A stretch of DNA of 64,000 nucleotides, taken from contig JAQYWC010000065.1 in NCBI GenBank assembly GCA_030145245.1, forward strand, positions 186,001-250,000, given 5' to 3'. The translations under genes were made by a program, and so were the position numbers. The notes under the pieces are model-generated. The model had not been told where the DNA came from, did not search any database, and was given only the letters and a program-made list of their open reading frames with translations. This stretch comes from Desulfobacterium sp. Its GTDB lineage: Bacteria; Desulfobacterota; Desulfobacteria; Desulfobacterales; Desulfobacteraceae. This document shows, one piece after another, positions 18,991-28,166 of this stretch (the stretch's first letter is position 1; every line of letters starts with the position of its first letter).

Positions 18991-19019
18991 TTTATATTGT
19001 CAACCCTAATTTTAAACAA
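18991..19019 (-). promoter_or_regulatory. bioB operon promoter
   Basis: On the minus strand: -35 TTGTTT (complement of 19014-19019), 17-base spacer, -10 TATAAA (complement of 18991-18996). Both elements lie within the BirA-type palindrome, so repressor binding would block RNA polymerase. Confidence 0.6.
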
Positions 19020-19032
19020 GGTTGACAATATA
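18993..19032. promoter_or_regulatory. BirA operator between bioB and birA
   Basis: TATATTGTCAACC (18993-19005), 14-base spacer, GGTTGACAATATA (19020-19032): perfect 13-base arms. This is the layout of known BirA sites (TTGTxAACC with a 14-16 base gap and GGTTxACAA). It lies between bioB on the minus strand and birA on the plus strand, so BirA-biotinyl-AMP probably represses both directions. Confidence 0.92.
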
Positions 19033-19048
19033 GCAACGGAATGAATGC

Positions 19049-20041
19049 ATGGGAAATCGAGAAACACTGCTGAATCTGCTGAAATCAAATCAAAACCACT
19101 GGATCTCCGGGGAGGTGCTGCGCCAGCACCTGGGCATCAGCCGGAACGCCGTGTCCAAACACATCCGCGCCCTCAGGGCAACCGGCTATGAGATCCAATC
19201 CGCCCCCCGAAAGGGATATCTCCTCCATGGCGTCCAGGATCGCATCATCCCGGAAGAGATCCGGGACGGCCTTGCCACCTCGGTTTTCGGCCAGCAGGAG
19301 ATCCTCTGTTTCACGGAGACCGATTCCACCAGCCTGCAGGCCCGGATCCTTGCCGATAACGGGGCCCGGGAGGGCACCCTCATCCTTGCCGAAAGCCAGA
19401 CCCGGGGCCGGGGCAGAAAGGGCCGCACCTGGTTCACCCCAAAGGGCCAGGGCATTTTCCTCTCCATGATCCTGAGGCCTGCCATCTCCCCCATGGACGC
19501 ATCCCGGCTGACCCTTCTCACGGCCGTGGCCCTGGCCGAATCCCTGATCGATTCCACCGGTCTTGGGATCCGGATCAAATGGCCCAACGATATTTTGTGC
19601 AAGGGAAGAAAGCTTGCCGGCATTCTCACGGAGCTCAGCACGGAGATGGACGCGGTCAACCATGTGATCATCGGCCTGGGGATCAACGTCAACACCCCAA
19701 AGGAAGCGTTCCCAACGGAACTCAAAGAAAAAGCCACCTCAATTCTTTCGGAATCGGGCATCCCCCACTCCCGCTGCGAAATCACGAAACGCTTTTTGGA
19801 GCGGTTTGAACGCCATTACACCAGCCTGGTATCGGACGGTTTTCCCGATCTCCTTGACCGGTGGCGGTCGCTCTCCGACACCATCGGCCAACGGGTTTGC
19901 GTGGAGATGATCGGAAAAAGCCTCACCGGCACCATCCGGGATATGGACCCCAACGGCTTTCTCATACTTGAGGAGGAAAACGGCGTGCGCCACAGCATCC
20001 TGTCCGGGGATCTCATTCCATTGACAGGCAAAGAATCATGA
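19049..20041 (+). CDS. birA: Biotin operon repressor / biotin-protein ligase
   Basis: 330 residues. The N-terminal winged helix is visible ([20 protein letters not shown]), so this is the bifunctional group II BirA. The ligase core has the biotinoyl-AMP loop GRGRKGR, KWPNDI and the GLGINVN segment, followed by the C-terminal SH3-like domain. It makes biotinyl-AMP, biotinylates carboxylase carriers and, when biotin is plentiful, binds the operator 17 bases upstream of its own start. Its stop overlaps the bioA start (ATGA). Confidence 0.94.
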   Translation: MGNRETLLNLLKSNQNHWISGEVLRQHLGISRNAVSKHIRALRATGYEIQSAPRKGYLLHGVQDRIIPEEIRDGLATSVFGQQEILCFTETDSTSLQARILADNGAREGTLILAESQTRGRGRKGRTWFTPKGQGIFLSMILRPAISPMDASRLTLLTAVALAESLIDSTGLGIRIKWPNDILCKGRKLAGILTELSTEMDAVNHVIIGLGINVNTPKEAFPTELKEKATSILSESGIPHSRCEITKRFLERFERHYTSLVSDGFPDLLDRWRSLSDTIGQRVCVEMIGKSLTGTIRDMDPNGFLILEEENGVRHSILSGDLIPLTGKES

Positions 20042-21321
20042 AGGAAAACGAGGTTATAAAAACCGACCGGGATCTGCTCTGGCACCCCTACACCTCCATG
20101 GTCGATCCCCTGCCGGTCTATGAGGTAAAAGGGGCCTCCGGTGTCAGGCTCGAGCTTGGGGACGGCCGGGTTCTCATCGACGGCATGTCTTCCTGGTGGG
20201 CGGCCATCCACGGGTACAACCACCCGGTTCTGAACCAGGCGGCCCACCAACAGATCGATGCCTTCTCCCACGTCATGTTCGGAGGCATCACCCACAAGCC
20301 CGCAGCCGAGCTTGGCAAACTTCTGGTGGAGATCACCCCCAGGGGCCTGGAGCAGGTGTTCCTGGCCGACTCAGGCTCCGTATCCGTGGAGGTGGCCATC
20401 AAGATGGCGATCCAGTACTGGTACGCCCTGGGCCGTCCGGAAAAAAACCGGCTGTTGACCATCCGCCGGGGCTACCACGGGGACACAACCGGAGCCATGT
20501 CCGTGTGCGACCCGGTCACCGGCATGCACGGCATCTTCACCGGCATCCTCCCACAGCAGCTGTTTGCCGACGCCCCGGCCATCCCCTTTGGAGAAACCTT
20601 CCGGGAAGACGATATTGAAAGCATGAAAACCCTCCTTGAACACCACCACCCGGAGATCGCCGCCGTGATCCTGGAACCCATTGTCCAGGGGGCGGGCGGC
20701 ATGCGGTTTTACTCACCAGGGTATCTCAGGCGGGTAAGAGAACTCTGCGACCAGTACGAAGTGCTCCTGATCTGCGACGAGATCGCCACGGGATTTGGCA
20801 GGACAGGTAAGCTTTTTGCCTGCGACCACGCAGGGATCACCCCGGACATCCTCTGCCTTGGCAAGGCGATCACCGGCGGCTACATGACCCTTGGGGCCAC
20901 CCTCACCACCCGCAAAATCAGCCACGCCATCTCGGACAAGGGAAGATCCGTGTTCATGCACGGCCCCACCTTCATGGGCAATCCCCTTGCCTGCGCCGTT
21001 GCCCTGGCCAGCACCCGTCTCCTCCTGGAAAGCCCCTGGCAGGAAACCGTGGCCCGAATCGAAACCCAGATGAAGAAAGAGCTTTCCCCCTGCAGCAATC
21101 TTCCCCAGGTAAAAGAGGTGCGGGTGCTGGGCGCCATCGGCGTGGTGGAGATGAAAAAACCGGTGAACATGGGAGAGATCCAGAAACGCTTCGTCAAAAA
21201 AGGGGTGTGGGTGAGACCCTTTGGCAAGCTCGTCTATATCATGCCGCCCTACATCATCTCCCCCGGCGATCTGAGTCACCTCACCCACGCCCTGGTTGAG
21301 GTGGTCAGCCAGGAACCCTGA
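20038..21321 (+). CDS. bioA: Adenosylmethionine-8-amino-7-oxononanoate aminotransferase
   Basis: 427 residues, class-III PLP aminotransferase. WHPYTSM, the [14 protein letters not shown] block, [12 protein letters not shown] and the Schiff-base lysine in [11 protein letters not shown] mark BioA. It makes 7,8-diaminopelargonate from KAPA, usually with S-adenosylmethionine as amino donor. It is translationally coupled to birA and so is expected to be under the same operator. With bioB, bioF and bioD across the operator, this completes the late biotin pathway. Confidence 0.93.
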   Translation: MKENEVIKTDRDLLWHPYTSMVDPLPVYEVKGASGVRLELGDGRVLIDGMSSWWAAIHGYNHPVLNQAAHQQIDAFSHVMFGGITHKPAAELGKLLVEITPRGLEQVFLADSGSVSVEVAIKMAIQYWYALGRPEKNRLLTIRRGYHGDTTGAMSVCDPVTGMHGIFTGILPQQLFADAPAIPFGETFREDDIESMKTLLEHHHPEIAAVILEPIVQGAGGMRFYSPGYLRRVRELCDQYEVLLICDEIATGFGRTGKLFACDHAGITPDILCLGKAITGGYMTLGATLTTRKISHAISDKGRSVFMHGPTFMGNPLACAVALASTRLLLESPWQETVARIETQMKKELSPCSNLPQVKEVRVLGAIGVVEMKKPVNMGEIQKRFVKKGVWVRPFGKLVYIMPPYIISPGDLSHLTHALVEVVSQEP

Positions 21322-21395
21322 GATTTGTATAACCGGATTGGATATTGTATGGTATGGCCCATTGAATCCGCAACCAACCGGGAAAGGAGAAGAAA

Positions 21396-21968
21396 TTGGA
21401 ACGATGTGACTGGTCAACCAATGACCCTGATTATATTAAATACCATGATACGGAATGGGGGGTCCCGGTCCATGACGACGGGAAGCTCTTTGAATTCCTT
21501 ATCCTTGAAGGCGCCCAGGCAGGTCTTTCCTGGATCACGATCTTAAAAAGAAGAGAGGGATATAAAAACGCATTTGCCGGGTTTGACCCTGAAAAAGTGG
21601 CCGGGTTTACTCCGGAAAAAATCGCAGAAATCCTCAGGGACCCCGGAATTATCAGGAACAAGCTGAAAGTCAATTCAGCCGTCACCAATGCCCGGGCGTT
21701 TTTAAAGATCCAGGCGGAATTCGGCTCTTTTGATCAATATGCCTGGGGCTTTGTAAACGGCCGCCAGAAAGTAAACGCGTTTACCCGTATGGATCAGATT
21801 CCGGCCACATCCTGGGAGTCGGATGCCTTTTCAAAGGATCTGAAGCAGCGGGGATTCAAATTCACCGGTTCCACCATCATCTATGCCTACATGCAGGCCA
21901 CAGGCATGGTAAACGACCATCTGGTCTCCTGTTTCAGATACCATGAAGTAGAGAACTGGGGCAGATAA
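21396..21968 (+). CDS. tag: DNA-3-methyladenine glycosylase I
   Basis: 190 residues starting at TTG 21396, supported by AAGGAGA directly upstream; no ATG offers the full N-terminus. The zinc ligands known from E. coli Tag are at identical positions: Cys4, His17, His175 and Cys179. The AGLSWITIL helix and EWGVPVHDD motif are also typical. It removes 3-methyladenine from alkylated DNA. It follows bioA by 74 bases and may read through from it. Confidence 0.93.
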   Translation: MERCDWSTNDPDYIKYHDTEWGVPVHDDGKLFEFLILEGAQAGLSWITILKRREGYKNAFAGFDPEKVAGFTPEKIAEILRDPGIIRNKLKVNSAVTNARAFLKIQAEFGSFDQYAWGFVNGRQKVNAFTRMDQIPATSWESDAFSKDLKQRGFKFTGSTIIYAYMQATGMVNDHLVSCFRYHEVENWGR

Positions 21969-22137
21969 CCTCATTTTTCAAATAAAGAGAGTAAGAGATG
22001 CACCCGCACTGCTCAGACGTAACATCCAGACCGGCATCCTTAAATTTTTTATTGAGCCTGAGCCTCATCTGCTGGGTCGTTGTGACCATCAGCCCCCCAT
22101 AAGACTCATCCGCGTAATTGGTTATGTTTTCTTTCAT
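21934..22137 (-). pseudogene. Truncated MarR-family regulator
   Basis: From ATG 22137 the protein reads as the N-terminal dimerisation helix of MarR proteins (YGGLMVTTTQQMRLRLNK, DAGLDVTSEQ). Homology stops near codon 46 (about 22000), before any winged-helix domain. The remaining codons are unrelated and run over the 3' end of tag. The regulator was therefore lost by truncation, though its promoter-side palindrome persists at 22163. Confidence 0.65.
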
Positions 22138-22162
22138 AAACCTGCCCTGCACCCACATTTTA

Positions 22163-22176
22163 GTTAATCGGTTAAC
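22163..22176. promoter_or_regulatory. Palindromic operator-like site before the MarR remnant
   Basis: GTTAATCGGTTAAC: arms GTTAA/TTAAC around TCGG, 26 bases upstream of the truncated marR start. This fits an autoregulatory MarR operator. Confidence 0.45.
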
Positions 22177-22247
22177 GAAACCGCCTTTTTTACATCAAAT
22201 TAGGCACCTGTTTTAAACCCTTTTTTTAAAACCTGTCAAAAAAGGTA

Positions 22248-22294
22248 TTGACGAATTCGAATCTTTTAGACAACAATTAGTCATTTAGCTAAAT
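22248..22294 (+). promoter_or_regulatory. arsR-acr3 promoter and operator
   Basis: -35 TTGACG (22248-22253), 18-base spacer, -10-like AACAAT (22272-22277), followed by the perfect palindrome ATTTAGCTAAAT (22283-22294), 24 bases before arsR. ArsR-family repressors bind AT-rich dyads in such places and release on As(III). Confidence 0.55.
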
Positions 22295-22318
22295 ATAAAA
22301 ATATAAAAACAAAGCGAA

Positions 22319-22717
22319 ATGATTATGGATGATCTTCTTTTAATATTAAAGGCCATGTCTGATAAAAACAGGGTCAGAATTTTTAACGCGCTACAGTCCC
22401 ATGAAGAGCTTTGCGCCTGCCAGCTCACAGAACTCCTGGAGGTTACCGGAGCCACAGCCTCCCGCCACCTGAGCCAGATGGTCAGAGCAGGCATATTAAA
22501 GAATAGAAAGCATGGACGATGGATTTATTTTCGCCTGAATACAGAAAATATTTTACTGGATTCTTTTTTCAAGTGGGTGAAACAGCAACTCCATGGTTCA
22601 AATCAAGCAGATAAAGACTTGAAAACGTTGGAACAGATCATGGGTGTCCCCTGTGAAGACCTCTGTCGGAAACAGCGGGGAGGCGCATCTTGCGCTAAAC
22701 ATAAACAGGAGATTTAG
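22319..22717 (+). CDS. arsR: ArsR-family arsenite-responsive repressor
   Basis: 132 residues, winged helix. The metalloid site ELCACQL contains the Cys-x-Cys pair of E. coli-type ArsR, next to the recognition helix TASRHLSQM. The C-terminus has more cysteines (VPCEDLCRK, then SCAKH), which may add ligands. It should repress itself and acr3 until As(III) or Sb(III) binds. The acr3 start lies 4 bases past its stop. Confidence 0.88.
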   Translation: MIMDDLLLILKAMSDKNRVRIFNALQSHEELCACQLTELLEVTGATASRHLSQMVRAGILKNRKHGRWIYFRLNTENILLDSFFKWVKQQLHGSNQADKDLKTLEQIMGVPCEDLCRKQRGGASCAKHKQEI

Positions 22718-22721
22718 CAGA

Positions 22722-23906
22722 ATGAGTCAAGAAAAAAGTTCCACAAACGATCGGAAAATGACCAGCATATTTGAGCGGTACCTGACACTCTGGGTTGGCT
22801 TGTGCATCATTGGCGGCATCCTGTTGGGCAAGATCGCCCCGGATCTGGCCAAAACCCTGGACGGCATGTCCATCAGGGTAAATGGTGCCCCGGTTGTTTC
22901 CATCCCCATTGCTGTATGCCTTTTTTTCATGATGTATCCCATCATGGTGAAAATCGATTTTGCCTCAGTTGTAAAGGCGGGTAGAAGCGGCAAACCGGTC
23001 TTTTTAACCCTGTTCATGAACTGGTGTATAAAGCCCTTTACCATGTATGCCATTTCACTCTTTTTCCTTGGATTTTTACTCAAAGGATTTATCGGAGCAG
23101 ATGCGATTGACCTGGTCAAAATGCCATTTGGCCTGGATCTTCCTGTCGGCACCCAACATGGTGCGGGTGTGGTTGTTTTACAGGAAGGCGTCAAAATGCT
23201 GCAGATTCCATTATGGCGAAGTTACTTTGCAGGGTGTATTCTCCTGGGAATCGCGCCGTGTACCGCAATGGTCCTGGTCTGGAACTACCTGTCCCGGGGC
23301 AATGACGGCCTCACCCTCGTGATGGTCGCCGTCAATTCCGTTACCATGCTGGTCTTATACGGCGTATTAGGCGGTTTCCTGCTGGGTGTGGGGCAACTTC
23401 CCATCCCATGGCAGGCCCTGCTGTTGTCCGTTGCCATATATGTGGCCCTGCCCCTGGTGGCCGGTTATTTTTCCAGGAAATGGATTCTCCGTGCCAAGGG
23501 AGAAACCTGGTTCAAGGAAAAATTCCTGGGCGTCCTGACACCGGTCACCATCACTGCCCTGCTTTTGACCCTGGTACTGCTGTTCAGCTTTAAAGGAGAG
23601 GTGATAACGGCCAATCCCCTGACAATCCTATGGATTGCCATTCCGCTGTTTATCCAGACGATTTTCATTTTCTCCATTGGCTATGGGGCTGCCAGGGTAT
23701 TGAAGTTGAAATATGAAGATGCAGCGCCTGCTGCCATGATCGGGGCATCCAACCATTTTGAAGTGGCCATCGCGACAGCGGTAATGCTCTTTGGCCTTTC
23801 ATCCGGCGCAGCCCTTGCCACAGTGGTAGGTGTTTTGATCGAAGTGCCGCTCATGCTGATGCTGGTGGGGTTCTGCAAACGAACCAGATCCTGGTTTCAC
23901 AACTAA
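22722..23906 (+). CDS. acr3: Arsenite efflux permease, ACR3 family
   Basis: 394 residues from ATG 22722, with AGGAGA ten bases upstream; the in-frame extension to 22644 lies inside arsR. About ten membrane helices are visible. The catalytic Cys of ACR3 is in [12 protein letters not shown], and the late helix motif is [12 protein letters not shown]. Between the GFLLKGFIG helix and the Cys helix lies an extra loop of some 35-40 residues ([16 protein letters not shown], then LQEGVKMLQ), longer than in classical ACR3. It exports As(III) by proton antiport. No arsC or arsM is in the window. Confidence 0.9.
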   Translation: MSQEKSSTNDRKMTSIFERYLTLWVGLCIIGGILLGKIAPDLAKTLDGMSIRVNGAPVVSIPIAVCLFFMMYPIMVKIDFASVVKAGRSGKPVFLTLFMNWCIKPFTMYAISLFFLGFLLKGFIGADAIDLVKMPFGLDLPVGTQHGAGVVVLQEGVKMLQIPLWRSYFAGCILLGIAPCTAMVLVWNYLSRGNDGLTLVMVAVNSVTMLVLYGVLGGFLLGVGQLPIPWQALLLSVAIYVALPLVAGYFSRKWILRAKGETWFKEKFLGVLTPVTITALLLTLVLLFSFKGEVITANPLTILWIAIPLFIQTIFIFSIGYGAARVLKLKYEDAAPAAMIGASNHFEVAIATAVMLFGLSSGAALATVVGVLIEVPLMLMLVGFCKRTRSWFHN

Positions 23907-24025
23907 CCCGTGATGGCATGAAAAAAGAAGCAAAGGCAGGCTCAAGGCATTGGGAGCTTGCGCAGGTTCTCCAGGGTCCATCCACCTGGACCGGGATATA
24001 AACAAAAATATGCCCCTTGAACCAA

Positions 24026-24054
24026 GGCACCGGGCGGCCCTGCCGCCCGGTGCC
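24026..24054. terminator. Perfect GC-rich hairpin between convergent genes
   Basis: GGCACCGGGCGG, five-base loop, CCGCCCGGTGCC, followed on the plus strand by GCTTTTC. It lies between acr3 (ends 23906) and the minus-strand gene ending at 24060 and can serve both. Confidence 0.75.
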
Positions 24055-24059
24055 GCTTT

Positions 24060-24503
24060 TCACGCCTTTTTCCGGATGTAGAGTTGCTTTGTCACCATGG
24101 CAACCAGATATCCCCGTTCATCCAGGATCTCCACCGGGTATTCCGGCAGATACTTCTTCCCCTGGGCCGTGTTTTCCATGATATCGTCCACCATGGCATC
24201 GGTGATGACAAAATCGGCTGACATGGTTCCCCGGCCCGGCTTGATGAAATCGATGGAGGCGGACCTGTCCCACACCTGATAATCGTTTCCCAGGATGGGA
24301 ATGAGCATAAGCATGTAAAAGGGGTCCACCATGGCATAGAGGGAACCGCCGAAATGGGTGTGCATGTAATTACTGTTGTACCACCGCCGCTTCATCTCGA
24401 CCCGCAGGTTCCGGTAATCATTTGACACGGCCTTGACGGAGATGCCGGTTCCCCAGTAGGGAGGATAGAGGTTCATGACAAGCTTGAAGGTAGCAGGGCT
24501 CAT
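24060..24503 (-). CDS. DUF4442-type hotdog (thioesterase-like) protein
   Basis: 147 residues. HTHFGGSLYAMVDPFYMLML matches the hotdog central helix of the DUF4442/YiiD-C type, and ASIDFIKPGRGTMSADF the following strand. Members are related to acyl-CoA thioesterases but few have proven activity. Its ATG overlaps the stop of the dehydratase activator, so it is the last gene of that operon. A housekeeping thioesterase that frees dead-end acyl-CoA made by the pathway is plausible. Confidence 0.7.
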   Translation of the reverse strand: MSPATFKLVMNLYPPYWGTGISVKAVSNDYRNLRVEMKRRWYNSNYMHTHFGGSLYAMVDPFYMLMLIPILGNDYQVWDRSASIDFIKPGRGTMSADFVITDAMVDDIMENTAQGKKYLPEYPVEILDERGYLVAMVTKQLYIRKKA

Positions 24504-25288
24504 GCGTTCCTCTCCCGGGCGATGAGGGCCGCCCCAAGGGCGCCGATGGTGTCGGGTCTTTCCGGGATGTGGATGGTGTCGGTCTTGAGGCTCTCCCGGA
24601 GGGCCCGGACCACCCCGCTGTTCAGTGCCACCCCGCCGGACATGGAGATGGTCAGGCCGTCAATCTCCCGGGCCACCCGTTTCACAAGAGAAAAGGTCCG
24701 GGAGGCGATGGCCCGGTTCATCCCCCTTGCGATCTCCCGCTGTTCGGTGCCGTTGGCAATGAGGCTCACCACCTCGCTCTCGGCAAACACCGTGCACATG
24801 CTGCTCAGGACAAGATCGCTTTGGGCCCCCCGGTCAAGTTCCCCCAGGTCCAGGATATCCACCTCCAGGGCCCGGGCCATGGCCTCCAGGAACCGGCCCG
24901 TGCCGGCCGCGCACTTATCGTTCATGGCAAAATCCATGACATTGCCGTTTTCACCGATATGGATCGCCTTGGAGTCCTGGCCGCCGATGTCGATGAGAAT
25001 GCGGGTGCCGGGAACCGCCTCCTGGATCCCCTTGGCGTGGCAGGTGATCTCGGTGACCGCCCCGTCCCGGTTTGCAACCCGGGTCCGGCCGTAGCCCGTG
25101 GAGATGGTGGACGCGATATCCTGCTCCGAGATGCCGGATTGCTCCAGCACATCCTTCGTTACCCGGGCAATGGCTTCCAGATTTCTGACCCCGGTGGGCA
25201 CCACCGACGATGCCACCACGTTTTTTGATTCATCAATGAGAACTGCGTCGCAGGACAGGCTTCCGATGTCTATTCCAAGAAAATACAC
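24500..25288 (-). CDS. 2-hydroxyacyl-CoA dehydratase activator (archerase-like ATPase)
   Basis: 262 residues from GTG 25288 with GGGAGA upstream. ASKHA-fold ATPase: GIDIGSLSCDAV and ILIDIGGQDSKAI are phosphate motifs. Cys126 (NDKCAAGTG) and Cys165 (SSMCTVFAESE) match the cysteines that hold one [4Fe-4S] cluster across the HgdC homodimer. It uses ATP to inject a low-potential electron into the dehydratase. It follows the two dehydratase subunits by 108 bases. Confidence 0.9.
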   Translation of the reverse strand: MYFLGIDIGSLSCDAVLIDESKNVVASSVVPTGVRNLEAIARVTKDVLEQSGISEQDIASTISTGYGRTRVANRDGAVTEITCHAKGIQEAVPGTRILIDIGGQDSKAIHIGENGNVMDFAMNDKCAAGTGRFLEAMARALEVDILDLGELDRGAQSDLVLSSMCTVFAESEVVSLIANGTEQREIARGMNRAIASRTFSLVKRVAREIDGLTISMSGGVALNSGVVRALRESLKTDTIHIPERPDTIGALGAALIARERNA

Positions 25289-25396
25289 GTGTTTCGTCTC
25301 CCTAATTTCATTAAAAAACAGTCATTGCCGCAACAGCCCATATCGCGCCTCGCAAGGGCATCAGGTACCAATTCGAACTCCCCGGGCCGGGGCTCC

Positions 25397-26608
25397 TTAA
25401 CCCTGTATCATCTCCGTGAACGCCTCGAACCGGGTCTGGATCTGGCCCTTGGCAAGGTTCCGTGAATCCACGCAATCGATCTCCAGGTTCAGCACCGGCA
25501 CCCCGATCTCCCTGAGCCCGTTTGAGATGATCCCCCGGACCCCGGTTCCCTGGCGGCATCCCCAGTGGCAGGGGTTGATGGCCCCGTCGATCTGATACTC
25601 CCGGGCAAGCTCCTGAAGATGGGCGACCCGGGAATCCACGTTTCTGCTGAAGGGAATGGAGAGGATCCGCCGGGCAATGCTCTCAAAGGGGTTGTCCGGG
25701 TCCATGGGCTCCCAGGTGACATCATTGAGCTCATCCACCACGATCTTGGCCCCGGAATCACCCAGCATGGATTCCATGGGGAACGGAAACTGGATCCTGT
25801 TCTGGACCCACATGAGCCGGATCCGCTCCTGGGAGGGATCCATGGCGCTTGTGGCGATCCTGTGGCTGAGCTCGTCCCTGAAGGCCCGGCAGATGTCGAC
25901 CCCTTCCCGGGTGCCCATGAACAGGGTAATGACCACGCCGAAATTATTCAGGAACCGGGAATCCACCGGCGAGGGCTTCTGTTTGGCAAGCCCATAGATC
26001 TCTTTGATCAGCACGGTGGCCTCGTTGGTCAGCTCCAGGGCCTCTCCCAGGCGATTTTTTGAAAGCGCCTGGCCGGTGTGGCCGGCCACAAACCCTGCCA
26101 TCTCCTCGATCTGAAGGGCAAGAAACCTGACCGCAGCCGGGGACTCACTTTGGGGAACATTGAGCACGAACAGATCCTTTCTGTACTGCTTTGCCATGTT
26201 CTCCATCACCGCAAGCCCTGCCGTGCAGGGACTGCTGGTGCCGATGATGAAATCCGGAACCGGCATGGCGGATTTGAGCATGGCGCCTGTGACGGCCCGG
26301 TGGTAGGCACAGGAGTCTGCGGCATAGCCCGCATCCTCGGCCTCCTGCATGAAGAGCTCCGCCGTTTCCGTGGATGCCAGCATGGCCCCGACAAACTCGA
26401 CAAAGCAGGAGGTGACCCCCATGGAATTGAGCAGGTCAAAGGGAGCTGTCACCCCGCACCAGGCAATGCGGGCGTTCTCGGAATAGAGCCGCTGGCCAAG
26501 CGCCGCAACGGCCAGGGCATAGCGTTTCCGGGCATGGATGCCATGGGGATCCTCTTCAAGCTTGGCCGTGATCCCGCTGACGATGGAACTGAAATAATCG
26601 TACATCAT
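25397..26608 (-). CDS. 2-hydroxyacyl-CoA dehydratase-family subunit (larger)
   Basis: 403 residues from ATG 26608; the ORF track's 47 extra upstream codons lie in the preceding gene. HGD-D family: SPCTAG, the block INPCHWGCRQGTG and the C-terminal GQIQTRFEAFTEM are typical. The cysteines are candidate ligands of a [4Fe-4S] cluster. It pairs with the product of 26610-27656. Substrate is unknown; related systems act on 2-hydroxyglutaryl-, lactoyl-, phenyllactoyl- or benzoyl-CoA. No CoA-transferase or acyl-CoA dehydrogenase lies in the operon to narrow it. Confidence 0.82.
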   Translation of the reverse strand: MMYDYFSSIVSGITAKLEEDPHGIHARKRYALAVAALGQRLYSENARIAWCGVTAPFDLLNSMGVTSCFVEFVGAMLASTETAELFMQEAEDAGYAADSCAYHRAVTGAMLKSAMPVPDFIIGTSSPCTAGLAVMENMAKQYRKDLFVLNVPQSESPAAVRFLALQIEEMAGFVAGHTGQALSKNRLGEALELTNEATVLIKEIYGLAKQKPSPVDSRFLNNFGVVITLFMGTREGVDICRAFRDELSHRIATSAMDPSQERIRLMWVQNRIQFPFPMESMLGDSGAKIVVDELNDVTWEPMDPDNPFESIARRILSIPFSRNVDSRVAHLQELAREYQIDGAINPCHWGCRQGTGVRGIISNGLREIGVPVLNLEIDCVDSRNLAKGQIQTRFEAFTEMIQG

Positions 26609-26609
26609 C

Positions 26610-27656
26610 TTACACCCCCAGCATTTCGGTAAAGGCTTCGATTCGTGTCTGCTGCTGTCCAATGTCTCCCATGGTGCAATCCCCCTCCAGCATGAGAAAG
26701 GGCAGCCCGGCCGCCTGGAGGGCCTGCCGGATCCCGGGGATCCTGGCAAGATAGGGATCGCAGAACTTCAGGGTAAATCCCATCACGGCCCGGGCATTGC
26801 TCGCCCCGGCCCGTTCAACGATCTTTTGGGCAATGGAACCCGGCCGGGTTATATCCATGGTCCGGGCACAGGGCGGCCCCGTCATGTACGACCGGGCCAG
26901 GGCGGCAAAGGGATCGTCTGTCTGGGAGAGATCCACGGTCGAGACAAAGCGTGACCCTGTGCAAAAATCCAGGCGTGTCACATGCATGTTCCAGCGTTCA
27001 AACAGATCAAACACCTTGGGGTCAAACAAAAGATTTCCAAACAGGAACACCGGCGCATGGCCCCCGGCAGGCACCCACGCTTTGGTCACAGCCGCTTTTG
27101 CCATGGCAAGGGCGGCATCCACGGAATCCGTGGCAGCCGTGTTCACAACGGTCTGAACTTCGGCGGCAAGCCCCGGATAAAAGGCCTCTCCCATCTTTGT
27201 TTCGAGAAGAGCAAGGGTTTGGCTAAGGTCGTTCCACACGTTGATCCGCTCCCTGACCCGCTCCCGGGAAAACGTAAGATTGTTCCACGTGAAAAAGGTC
27301 CTGGCCATACGCTCATACTCGGTGGCCAGAAAGTCGATGCTGGATGGTGTGTTTGTGGAGGGCAGATCAAGGACCATCACCTGGTCCCCGGGCCTGGCTG
27401 ACCGCCAGGCATCCGCGACCCGGCGCATGGAATCGCAGGAGTTGACAAAAACCATGGCCGACACCCCGGGAAGATCGTTGTCAAGGGCCCTGTCAAGCAC
27501 CCGTTTCACATGGGGGCAGAGGTTGTCGTGGAGAAGCTGGCCGGCCTGGTCCGGGCATTCTCCCTGGGGCAGGACCCTGAACGCCTGGAATCCTGCCGCC
27601 TCAATGATGGGCACCGGTGCATAGGCACAGGTGAACCCGAGGATCTTATTTTTCAT
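26610..27656 (-). CDS. 2-hydroxyacyl-CoA dehydratase-family subunit (smaller)
   Basis: 348 residues. The family start LGFTCAYAPVPIIEAAG carries Cys10; VFVNSCDSMRRV (Cys74), LKFCDPY and EGDCT give the remaining conserved cysteines, and the C-terminus GQQQTRIEAFTEM mirrors its partner. Its ATG overlaps the stop of the MarR regulator, and one base separates its stop from the next subunit's start, so subunits should be made in equal amounts. It is expected to share one [4Fe-4S] active site per subunit with its partner. Confidence 0.82.
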   Translation of the reverse strand: MKNKILGFTCAYAPVPIIEAAGFQAFRVLPQGECPDQAGQLLHDNLCPHVKRVLDRALDNDLPGVSAMVFVNSCDSMRRVADAWRSARPGDQVMVLDLPSTNTPSSIDFLATEYERMARTFFTWNNLTFSRERVRERINVWNDLSQTLALLETKMGEAFYPGLAAEVQTVVNTAATDSVDAALAMAKAAVTKAWVPAGGHAPVFLFGNLLFDPKVFDLFERWNMHVTRLDFCTGSRFVSTVDLSQTDDPFAALARSYMTGPPCARTMDITRPGSIAQKIVERAGASNARAVMGFTLKFCDPYLARIPGIRQALQAAGLPFLMLEGDCTMGDIGQQQTRIEAFTEMLGV

Positions 27657-28105
27657 TTCATCCCCTCCTTGCTGCAGTTTGTAAGAACGGTGCGAAGCAC
27701 CCGTTTGGTGGTTTCGAGATCCGTGTCCGGGATACCGGCAAAAAGAGCGTCAAGGGTGTGGGTGACCGCCTCCATCACCGGTCCTTCGGCAGCAATGCCG
27801 TCGCAGGTAAGCTCGATCCTGCTGGCCCGCCGGTCCTGGGGATCCGGGGTCCGTTTCACAAGGTTGTCCCGCTCCATGCGATCCAAAAGCCCTGTCATGG
27901 AGGAGGGTTCAAGGCCCGCCCTCCTGCCGAGCTCACTGGGGCGCAGGCTCTTTTCACGCCACAGGGTAAAAAGCGCGCCAATGTAAGCCGGCTTGACATT
28001 ATTCACCCCGGATACCGCCATTCCCTTTTTCAAAGCCGAGGTCACGCCCAGGTAAACCCTGGAGACAAGGTAGTAGGGGCAGTCTTTTAACGATCGAGAT
28101 ATCAT
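27653..28105 (-). CDS. MarR-family regulator of the dehydratase operon
   Basis: 150 residues from ATG 28105 with GGGAGG upstream; the ATG at 28123 precedes that site. The winged helix is clear: LRPSELGRRAGLEPSSMTGL, then DRMERDNLVKR and the wing PDPQDRRASRIELT. First gene of the operon. The dyad overlapping its promoter (28133-28155) suggests autorepression relieved by an aromatic or acyl-CoA ligand. Confidence 0.88.
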   Translation of the reverse strand: MISRSLKDCPYYLVSRVYLGVTSALKKGMAVSGVNNVKPAYIGALFTLWREKSLRPSELGRRAGLEPSSMTGLLDRMERDNLVKRTPDPQDRRASRIELTCDGIAAEGPVMEAVTHTLDALFAGIPDTDLETTKRVLRTVLTNCSKEGMK

Positions 28106-28132
28106 GAGATCCTCCCATGGCACATAGTATTG

Positions 28133-28166
28133 ATTCGAATATTACGTATACGAATTAAATTGTCAA
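28133..28166 (-). promoter_or_regulatory. Promoter with MarR-type dyad
   Basis: Minus strand: -35 TTGACA (complement of 28161-28166), 17-base spacer, -10 AATATT (complement of 28138-28143). The inverted repeat ATTCG (28133-28137) / CGAAT (28151-28155), with inner TACGTA, spans the -10 and spacer. Bound regulator would block the promoter. Confidence 0.65.
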
